Source: Verrucomicrobiota bacterium
Lineage (GTDB): Bacteria; Verrucomicrobiota; Verrucomicrobiia; Opitutales; Opitutaceae
Direction: 5' to 3'
DNA length: 6,770 nucleotides
NCBI GenBank assembly: GCA_023410155.1
Contig: JAEYQF010000097.1
Span: 1-6,770 of the forward strand
Part shown: in pieces, positions 1 to 5,135 of the stretch
Numbering within the stretch: position 1 is the stretch's first letter
Layout: each line of letters begins with the position of its first letter
Notes under the pieces: model-generated
Database searches by the model: none
The model's input: the letters and a program-made list of their open reading frames with translations, nothing else
What the model was told of the DNA's origin: nothing
Program-made: the position numbers and the translations under genes

Positions 1-62
1 ACGAGTCCGCGGGGCGCTGCCCGGGCACACCGGGCTAAGATAAGACGGGCGCGTATCTGTAA
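1..62 (+). other. Interrupted 5' continuation of the M28 peptidase frame (two in-frame stops)
   Basis: Read in the same frame as the downstream peptidase, bases 3-35 give ESAGRCPGTPG, then TAA at 36-38, then DKTGAYL (39-59), then TAA at 60-62. This matches the conserved N-terminal stretch of M28 peptidases, roughly 'D-E-F-x-G-R-x-P-G-T-x-G-E-x-K-T-V-A-Y-L', with Glu replaced by the first stop, Phe by Ser and Val by Gly. Each difference could be a single-base change (for example GAA to TAA, GTC to GGC, TTC to TCC). The changes cluster within 60 bases of the window edge and the frame is clean afterwards. I infer poor sequence at a contig end; real gene decay is the alternative. Confidence 0.6.
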
Positions 63-1544
63 TCTGAATTCACACGCCTGGGTCTCGCGCCGGGAAACCC
101 TGACGGCACCTACATCCAGAACGTGCCGCTCGTCGGCATCACCTCCAAGCCCGTCCTCGAGTTCACCGTCGGTGGACAGCCGCTGCCGATGACCAACATC
201 AACGACTTCGTTGCAGCTACAAGCCGCGTCACACCGCAACTCTCGGTGAAAGACAGCGACGTCATCTTCGTTGGCTACGGCGTAGTCGCACCGGAGTTTG
301 GGTGGGACGACTTCAAGGACATCGATGTTCGCGGCAAAACCATCGTCGTGCTCGTCAATGATCCACCGGTCGTCGACACCGGGACCGGCCAGCTCGACCC
401 CAAGGTCTTCGGCGGGCGCGCCATGACTTACTACGGGCGCTGGACGTATAAATATGAGATCGCCGCAAAAAAGGGCGCCGCCGCGTGCCTCATCGTGCAC
501 GAAACCGGGCCCGCGGCCTATGCTTTCGCCGTCGTCATCGGCAGCCGAAGCCGCGAGAACTTCGAGCTGCGCACGCCCGACGGCAACGCCGACCGATGCG
601 CGATGGATGGCTGGCTCACGCTCGACGCCGCGCGACGGCTCTTCAAGGCCGCAGGAAAAGACTTCGACACGCTCAAACGCGCCGCTGTCTCTCCCGATTT
701 CCGCCCAGTCCCGCTCAGCACCAAAGCCTCGTTCGAAATCAAGAACGAGCTGCGCGAAGTGGATTCCCGTAACGTCGTCGCCAAACTCACCGGATCCGAT
801 CCCAAGCTCCGCGCTGAATACGTGATCTACACGTCGCACTGGGACCACCTGGGTCGTGAGCCGAAGCTTCAGGGCGATCAGATCTTCAATGGCGCGGTCG
901 ACAACGCCGCCGGCGTCGCCGTGCTGCTGGAATTGGCCGAGACCTTCGCCACGCTCCCGGCAGAAGAGCGTCCAAAGCGCAGCATCTTGTTCCTCTCCGT
1001 GACCGCGGAAGAAAAGGGCCTGCTTGGCTCCCGCTACTACGCGCAAAACCCCTTGTATCCGCTCACGAAGACTCTCGCGAACATCAATATGGACGGCGCC
1101 AATCAGTTCGGCCCGACCAGTGACATGGCCACCGTGGGGTTTGGAGCCTCCACCCTCGACGACATCGGCATCGCCGTCGCCGCCGCACAAGACCGCACGA
1201 TGGAGCCCGAAGCGCATCCGGAGCGCGGTTCGTATTATCGCAGTGACCACTTCGAATTCGCCCGCGTAGGAGTGCCTTCCTACTACCCGAAACACGGTCG
1301 CCGCTACATCGGGCAGCCCGAGGATTTCGCCGATCGCGTTGTCGCCGACTACATCGCCAATGACTACCACAAGGTCACCGACGAGGTGAAACCCGACTGG
1401 ACGTTCGAGGGCGCGGCGCAGGACTCGGCGTTTCTCTTCGAAGTTGGCCGCCGCGTCGCCAACGCGGAGAAATGGCCCGAGTGGAAGCCGGGCAACGAGT
1501 TCAAAGCCCGCCGCGACGAGATGCTGCGCACCGCCAACAAATAA
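63..1544 (+). CDS. M28 family zinc metallopeptidase with PA domain, 5' partial
   Basis: Probable exported zinc aminopeptidase or carboxypeptidase of family M28. Counting from GTG 123 as residue 1, a protease-associated (PA) domain lies at about 40-210 (GYGVVAPEFGWDD, then KGAAACLIVHE). The catalytic domain follows with all expected residues: metal-ligand H239 and orienting D241 in HWDHLG, bridging D260 in AVDNAAG, general base and ligand E296/E297 in TAEEKGLLGS, D324 in NMDG and H376 in SDH. The active site therefore looks intact. GTG 123 is the first start codon-like triplet in a convenient place, but family homology (RLGLAPGNPDGTYIQ, 75-122) continues upstream, so it is not the real start. 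The start and any signal peptide lie before the window, beyond two in-frame stops described separately. Full-length relatives are about 540-560 residues. The peptide-binding lipoprotein gene starts 8 bases downstream, suggesting cotranscription. Substrate unknown. Confidence 0.9.
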   Translation, partial: SEFTRLGLAPGNPDGTYIQNVPLVGITSKPVLEFTVGGQPLPMTNINDFVAATSRVTPQLSVKDSDVIFVGYGVVAPEFGWDDFKDIDVRGKTIVVLVNDPPVVDTGTGQLDPKVFGGRAMTYYGRWTYKYEIAAKKGAAACLIVHETGPAAYAFAVVIGSRSRENFELRTPDGNADRCAMDGWLTLDAARRLFKAAGKDFDTLKRAAVSPDFRPVPLSTKASFEIKNELREVDSRNVVAKLTGSDPKLRAEYVIYTSHWDHLGREPKLQGDQIFNGAVDNAAGVAVLLELAETFATLPAEERPKRSILFLSVTAEEKGLLGSRYYAQNPLYPLTKTLANINMDGANQFGPTSDMATVGFGASTLDDIGIAVAAAQDRTMEPEAHPERGSYYRSDHFEFARVGVPSYYPKHGRRYIGQPEDFADRVVADYIANDYHKVTDEVKPDWTFEGAAQDSAFLFEVGRRVANAEKWPEWKPGNEFKARRDEMLRTANK

Positions 1545-1552
1545 TCTCCCCC

Positions 1553-3184
1553 ATGCTGTTCCGTCGCCTCCTGCTTCTCACGCTTGCGCTCAGCACCGCG
1601 CTCAACTTCGCCGCCTGCTCGAAGAAGAGCGACCCCGCTGCTGTGGACGGCGCGGGCTCCAAGCTGAAAATCCTTCGCTATGGCAACGGCTTCGAAGTGC
1701 AGGATCTCGACCCACAGACGGTCACCGGAATCCCCGAGCACCACGTCGTCACCGCGCTCTTCGAAGGCCTCGTATCCGAGGATCCGGTCGATCTGCATCC
1801 CGTGCCCGGCGTGGCAAAATCGTGGGACATCTCGGAGGACGGCCTCGTCTACACCTTCCATTTGCGCGACGACGCCAAGTGGTCCAACGGCGACGTGATC
1901 ACCGCGCACGATTTTATCCGCTCGTATAAACGCATCCTCACGCCCGCGCTCGCCGCCGACTACGCCTACATGCTCTACAACTACGTGGTGGGCGCGAAGG
2001 ACTACTACGAGGGCCGGCTCTCTGATTTCTCGCAGGTCGGCTTTCGCGCCATCGACGACCGCACGCTCGAAGTCCGCCTGCTCCATCCCACACCGTATCT
2101 CCTCCACGCGATGAATCACTATTCGTGGTTCCCCGTGCACATTCCCACCGTGGAAAAATTCGGCGGACTCGAGCGCCGCGGCACCGCTTGGACGCGCCTC
2201 GAGAACCTCGTGGCAAACGGACCATTTGTATTGAAGGAGTGGAAACCGAATCAACGCCTCGTCGTGAAGCGCTCTCCGACGTATTGGGATCGCGATACGG
2301 TGCAGCTCGACGAGATCGCGTTCCACCCCGTCGACAATCTCGACGCCGAGGAGCGCATGTTCCGCACCGGCGAACTCGACATCACCCAGGAGATTCCCGT
2401 CGGCAAGATCGACGCCTACCGCCGCGACAACCCGAAGGTCCTCCGCATCGACCCGTATCTCGGCATCTACTTCTATCGCTTCAACACCCGCGTCGCTCCG
2501 TTCAACGACGTGCGCGTGCGCAAGGCCCTCGCACTCTCCGTCGACCGCGAAAGCCTCGTGAAGAACGTCACCCGCGCCGGCGAGCAGCCGGCCTACGCGG
2601 TGAGCTATCCCGACAACAACGGCTACACGCCCCAAGCCCGCCTCACCGGCACGATCGAAGACGCACAGCGCCTGCTCGCCGAGGCCGGCTATCCCGGCGG
2701 CAAGGGACTGCCGCGGATCGAACTCCTCTACAACTCCCAGCAGAATCACCGCCTGATCGCCGAAGCACTGCAGCAGATGTGGCGAAAGAATCTCGGCATC
2801 GAAGTGACGCTTCGCAACGAAGAGTGGCGCGTGTATCTCGATGCGGTCGACACCGGCAACTACATGCTCCAGCGCGCCGGCTGGATCGCCGATTATCCCG
2901 ATCCCAACGTCTTCCTCGACCTTTGGGAGACGACCAACCTCAACAACGACACCGGCTGGGGCAACTCGGGCTACGATCAGCTTCTCGCGCGTTCACTTCA
3001 GGCGAAAACCGACGAAGAGCGTTTCGCGCTCTACCAGCAGATGGACGCGATTCTCGTCGAAGAACTCCCGGTGATGCCGCTGTTCTACTACACGCGTCCG
3101 CGTCTCGTGAGCGAACGCGTCACTGGCTTCCACCCGACCCTGCTCGACAATCACCCCTGGAAGCACGTCGGCCTGAAAGACTGA
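1553..3184 (+). CDS. OppA-like peptide ABC transporter substrate-binding lipoprotein (SBP family 5)
   Basis: A 543-residue extracytoplasmic solute-binding protein that should capture oligopeptides for an ABC importer. The frame is open back to 1472, but ATG 1553 is chosen because it begins a lipoprotein signal: MLFRR, a hydrophobic stretch, then a lipobox ending FAAC with Cys22 as the lipidated residue. Phe at -3 is less usual than Leu. Family-5 features follow: AKSWDISEDGLVYTFHLRDD (88-107), the W-S-N-G-D-V-I-T-A-H-D-F segment (110-121), NGPFVLKEW (222-230), and near the C-terminus EEWRVYLD followed by RAGWIADYPDPN. By alignment from memory, R441 and D447 correspond to peptide-contacting R413 and D419 of E. 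coli OppA, favouring peptides over nickel or other ligands. No permease or ATPase gene follows; the next gene is convergent. No Shine-Dalgarno is visible before the start (TCTCCCCC). The gene probably shares an mRNA with the upstream peptidase. Confidence 0.92.
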   Translation: MLFRRLLLLTLALSTALNFAACSKKSDPAAVDGAGSKLKILRYGNGFEVQDLDPQTVTGIPEHHVVTALFEGLVSEDPVDLHPVPGVAKSWDISEDGLVYTFHLRDDAKWSNGDVITAHDFIRSYKRILTPALAADYAYMLYNYVVGAKDYYEGRLSDFSQVGFRAIDDRTLEVRLLHPTPYLLHAMNHYSWFPVHIPTVEKFGGLERRGTAWTRLENLVANGPFVLKEWKPNQRLVVKRSPTYWDRDTVQLDEIAFHPVDNLDAEERMFRTGELDITQEIPVGKIDAYRRDNPKVLRIDPYLGIYFYRFNTRVAPFNDVRVRKALALSVDRESLVKNVTRAGEQPAYAVSYPDNNGYTPQARLTGTIEDAQRLLAEAGYPGGKGLPRIELLYNSQQNHRLIAEALQQMWRKNLGIEVTLRNEEWRVYLDAVDTGNYMLQRAGWIADYPDPNVFLDLWETTNLNNDTGWGNSGYDQLLARSLQAKTDEERFALYQQMDAILVEELPVMPLFYYTRPRLVSERVTGFHPTLLDNHPWKHVGLKD

Positions 3185-3185
3185 C

Positions 3186-3204
3186 CGCCCGCAACCCGCG
3201 GGCG
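3186..3204 (+). terminator. GC-rich hairpin just after the oppA-like stop codon
   Basis: Perfect 7-bp stem CGCCCGC / GCGGGCG with a 5-base AACCC loop, starting two bases after the TGA at 3182-3184. No T-tract follows (ACGACC), so it is not a classical intrinsic terminator. It may be a weak terminator or an mRNA 3'-end stabilising hairpin for the peptidase and lipoprotein transcript. Confidence 0.35.
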
Positions 3205-3319
3205 ACGACCTCACCGAAGCCGCTGCTTACCCCGGGAAACCCGACGCTTCCTCGGAGTCAACGGCCCGCGGACCCCCGAGAATCCGCCCCCACCTTCTCT
3301 GCTCGAATCCGCCAATAAA

Positions 3320-3338
3320 TGAACCGTAATACGGTTCA
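3320..3338 (-). terminator. Perfect 19-bp palindrome, possible terminator of the cobA-cbiX transcript
   Basis: TGAACCGTA, a central A, then TACGGTTCA: two perfect 9-base arms. On the minus strand the RNA would form an 8-bp stem with a 3-base loop followed by TTTATT, about 100 bases beyond the cbiX-like stop codon, which fits a modest intrinsic terminator. The T-run is short and interrupted. The perfect symmetry about one base also resembles a dimeric-repressor operator, but no gene start lies nearby. Function is inferred only. Confidence 0.35.
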
Positions 3339-3360
3339 AACTTACACAGCTGCGTTTACA

Positions 3361-3382
3361 GCGGCCATTTAGGAGTGGCCGC
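3361..3382. repeat. Inverted repeat (7-bp hairpin) in convergent intergenic region
   Basis: GCGGCCA at 3361-3367 is perfectly complementary to TGGCCGC at 3376-3382, with an 8-base loop TTTAGGAG. No T-tract follows on either strand. It lies 23 bases from the 19-bp palindrome. It may contribute to transcript ends between the convergent genes, but no specific role can be assigned. Confidence 0.35.
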
Positions 3383-3424
3383 CGTCTCGGGATTACGGGT
3401 GTGATGTCGGCCTACAATCCTGCG

Positions 3425-3453
3425 GGATTCGAACCAACGCCTCAGGATGAGGC
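3425..3453 (-). other. tRNA T-arm-like sequence next to a small hairpin over the cbiX stop codon
   Basis: On the minus strand, GGTTCGAATCC (3435-3425) is an exact match to the usual T-loop and flanking bases of bacterial tRNA genes. Directly upstream is GCCTC-ATCCT-GAGGC (3453-3439), a 5-bp stem and 5-base loop that contains the cbiX-like TGA. The order anticodon-like arm then T-arm recalls the 3' half of a tRNA. However, there is no variable region, the T-stem (GTTGG/CCCGC) has a mismatch, no D-arm or acceptor stem fits, and there is no CCA. It is therefore not a working tRNA. It could be a relic, an old attachment site, or chance. Confidence 0.25.
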
Positions 3454-4254
3454 CGTTAGCTCGCTGGCGCGGTCGCCCAGAATGTCGATCAGCGCAGGAT
3501 GTTGACCAAGGAGCTTCGTGAACTGCACATCGGCATCGCTCCGCGCAGCGTTCACGATTTGCGCGACATCGCCGCCGGGGCCGGCATGTCGGCCGGGACC
3601 GATGAAGAGCATCGCAATCACGAGCGGGCCGCTGCGCCACTCAGGACGTTCCAGGACGCGCGCGAGCAGCGGCTCGTTAAACGCATACTCCTCCCCCTCG
3701 CGCCGCTCCATGCTGCACGCGACGACTTCCGTCGCCTCGTGCCCCAGCGCGGCGCGTAACTGATCGCCGATCGCATTGCGCACCGCCGTCACCGCAGGCG
3801 CGGGACTACCGTGATCGACCAAGGCCACGCGTGGGCTCGCACCGGGACGCGACACGGCGCGCACATGGTCCCGAACGATGCCGCACAAGCGCTCGTCTCG
3901 ATCCGCATACAGGCACGACCCCAGCCGCACCTTGGCGCGACGCATGCCACGCTCGTCAAATTCCGCGATCATGCCCGGCACCCAGCGCGTGACCGCGTTG
4001 GAAGGCCCGATGAAGAGCGGGAGCGCGAGAACCTCCGTCGCGCCTTCCGCCTCGAGTCGGTGCAGCGCCGCAGAGAAGAGTTCAGCCGGTTTTCCCTCAA
4101 GCTGTTCGGCCGGAATTCTGTCAGAATGCGCGAGCGAGACAGGATCGACTGGCAACGAGAGCCGCGAAGCCAAGGCATCCGCGATGGTGCGAAGTTGCAA
4201 CGTGCTCGCCGGCTCAAGTGAACCGTTGTCGAAGAGCAGAACGCGGCGACTCAT
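3442..4254 (-). CDS. cbiX: Two-domain sirohydrochlorin chelatase, CbiX/SirB type
   Basis: A 270-residue cytoplasmic class II chelatase-like protein that probably inserts Fe2+ (or Co2+) into sirohydrochlorin, the last step to siroheme. It consists of two similar halves. The N-terminal half has LLFDNGS (7-12) and LPLFIGPSNA (78-87); the C-terminal half has ALVDHGS (144-150) and AMLFIGPGRHAGPGGD (214-229). The catalytic-type histidines are thus present only in the second half (H148, H223), with Asn at the matching places of the first (N10, N86). SMERREGEEYAFNEPLL (181-197) offers acidic residues for a metal site. ATG 4254 is chosen because homology begins there; the frame stays open to 4602 but that extension is antisense-like, arginine-rich and lies inside cobA. 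It starts 20 bases after the cobA stop, implying an operon and iron chelation for the neighbouring sulfite reductase. Metal specificity cannot be read from sequence. Confidence 0.85.
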   Translation of the reverse strand: MSRRVLLFDNGSLEPASTLQLRTIADALASRLSLPVDPVSLAHSDRIPAEQLEGKPAELFSAALHRLEAEGATEVLALPLFIGPSNAVTRWVPGMIAEFDERGMRRAKVRLGSCLYADRDERLCGIVRDHVRAVSRPGASPRVALVDHGSPAPAVTAVRNAIGDQLRAALGHEATEVVACSMERREGEEYAFNEPLLARVLERPEWRSGPLVIAMLFIGPGRHAGPGGDVAQIVNAARSDADVQFTKLLGQHPALIDILGDRASELTASS

Positions 4255-4274
4255 CGGCAACGCGCGACGATCGC

Positions 4275-5075
4275 TCAAATCCCGCAGCTCGCGACGGCGA
4301 GTTCGTCGGCCGCGCGGAGGAGTTCGCTCCAGCGCACAACTTCGCCGACGAGAATGAGCGCGGGCCTCCCCTGAAGACCTTCGAGCAACTCCGCACCATC
4401 GGCCAGCGTGCCCAGTCTCACGGTTTGCGACGACAAGGTAGCGCCCGCGACAATCGCGACCGAAGTCGTCTCTGCGAGTCCGCCCGCGAGCAGTTCGCGC
4501 GCGATCTCCGCGAAGCGCTGCGTGCCCATGTAGATGCACAAAGTCGCCTGCAGTTTCGCGAGCGTGCGCCAGTCCACTGGGGTCTGGCTCTTGCCGCCGC
4601 AAGGATGGCCGGTCACAAACACCAGCGTCGACGTGACACCCCGCTGCGTGAGCGGGATGCCCGTGCTCGCGCTCGCGGCGGAGGCGGCGGTCACTCCCGG
4701 CACGATTTCGAATGCGATTCCAGCCGAGGCGAGCGCTTGGAGTTCCTCACCCGCACGGCCGAAAACCATCGGATCGCCGCCTTTCAACCGAACGACAAAC
4801 CGGCCGGCCAGGGCGTGGTTGAGCAACAAATTGCAAATGTGCTCCTGCGTCGCGCTGTGGCTGCCCAAACGTTTGCCGACGTAGATCTTTTCGCACTCCG
4901 CCGAGCACAGCTCCAACAGCTCAGAATTCGCGAGATCGTCGTAGAGAACCACTTCCGCCTCGCGCAGCACACGCGCGCCACGCACCGTGATGAGATCGGC
5001 CGCACCGGGTCCGGCGCCGATCAGGACCACGCGGCCGGGCTTTCCGGCGGGCGAACTGGAAGGGAATTTCGTCAT
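4275..5075 (-). CDS. cobA: Uroporphyrinogen-III C-methyltransferase (SUMT)
   Basis: A 266-residue cytoplasmic enzyme, normal length for single-domain SUMT. It transfers two methyl groups from S-adenosylmethionine to C2 and C7 of uroporphyrinogen III, giving precorrin-2 for siroheme or cobalamin. Diagnostic motifs appear in order: the glycine-rich loop IGAGPG (19-24) followed by DLITVRGARVL, YDDLAN (45-50), RLKGGDPMVFGRAGEE (96-111), EIVPGVTAASAASASTGIPLT (123-143), VFVTGHP (152-158) and YMG (182-184). There is no fused CysG-type dehydrogenase/chelatase domain or HemD domain, so precorrin-2 oxidation must be supplied elsewhere. ATG 5075 is the natural start, lying about a dozen residues before the conserved core; the upstream bases (AAGAAAAATAGCAC) hold only a poor ribosome-binding sequence. 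It is divergent from the cysI-type gene and leads the cbiX-like gene, so siroheme supply for sulfite reduction is the likely role. The gene symbol sumT is also used. Confidence 0.94.
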   Translation of the reverse strand: MTKFPSSSPAGKPGRVVLIGAGPGAADLITVRGARVLREAEVVLYDDLANSELLELCSAECEKIYVGKRLGSHSATQEHICNLLLNHALAGRFVVRLKGGDPMVFGRAGEELQALASAGIAFEIVPGVTAASAASASTGIPLTQRGVTSTLVFVTGHPCGGKSQTPVDWRTLAKLQATLCIYMGTQRFAEIARELLAGGLAETTSVAIVAGATLSSQTVRLGTLADGAELLEGLQGRPALILVGEVVRWSELLRAADELAVASCGI

Positions 5076-5135
5076 GTGCTATTTTTCTTTTTACTTCTTT
5101 AGTGAAGTAGTCAACTCTCGACTCCTCTTTTCAAA
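5076..5135. promoter_or_regulatory. Divergent cobA / cysI promoter region
   Basis: These 60 bases separate two divergent starts and are far more AT-rich than the flanking genes, with T-runs at 5082-5092. On the minus strand TTGACT (5114-5109) resembles a -35 box, but the best -10-like match (TAAAAA, 5093-5088) is poor and spaced only 15 bases, so the promoter call is tentative. No convincing promoter for the plus strand can be named. The stop codon TAG at 5100-5102 is in the cysI frame and confirms that cysI cannot start further upstream. Confidence 0.45.
5092..5109. promoter_or_regulatory. Candidate operator: inverted repeat TACTTC-N6-GAAGTA
   Basis: Two perfect 6-base arms separated by TTTAGT, centred in the short divergent region and overlapping the space between the putative minus-strand -35 and -10. 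Position and symmetry suit a dimeric regulator acting on both cobA and cysI. No known regulator motif is matched with confidence. Confidence 0.35.

Noticed and set aside
66..71. GAATTC (EcoRI site) as a cloning or chimera junction at the broken peptidase end
   Set aside because: Peptidase homology continues on both sides in the same frame, and GAATTC occurs several other times in the window, so no junction is needed.
1472..1552. Upstream ATG giving a 27-residue extension of the lipoprotein
   Set aside because: It would overlap the peptidase gene and place charged sequence before a standard lipoprotein signal that begins at 1553.
1364..2749. 461-codon minus-strand open frame across the peptidase/lipoprotein boundary
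   Set aside because: It overlaps two well-supported plus-strand genes, has no recognisable domain and the low-complexity composition of a GC-driven shadow.
2125..3318. 397-codon plus-strand frame overlapping the lipoprotein gene
   Set aside because: Arginine-rich out-of-frame translation of the OppA-like gene; no domain.
3417..3500. A complete tRNA gene on the minus strand
   Set aside because: With ATCCTGC/GCAGGAT as acceptor stem only three bases remain for the T-stem 3' side; base 8 is not T, no D-arm forms and the anticodon loop lacks correct geometry.
4255..4602. 116-residue N-terminal extension of the cbiX-like frame
   Set aside because: It lies entirely within cobA, is arginine-rich and unlike any chelatase; homology begins at ATG 4254.
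4218..5102. 294-codon plus-strand frame opposite cobA
   Set aside because: Arginine-rich antisense of a clear SUMT gene.
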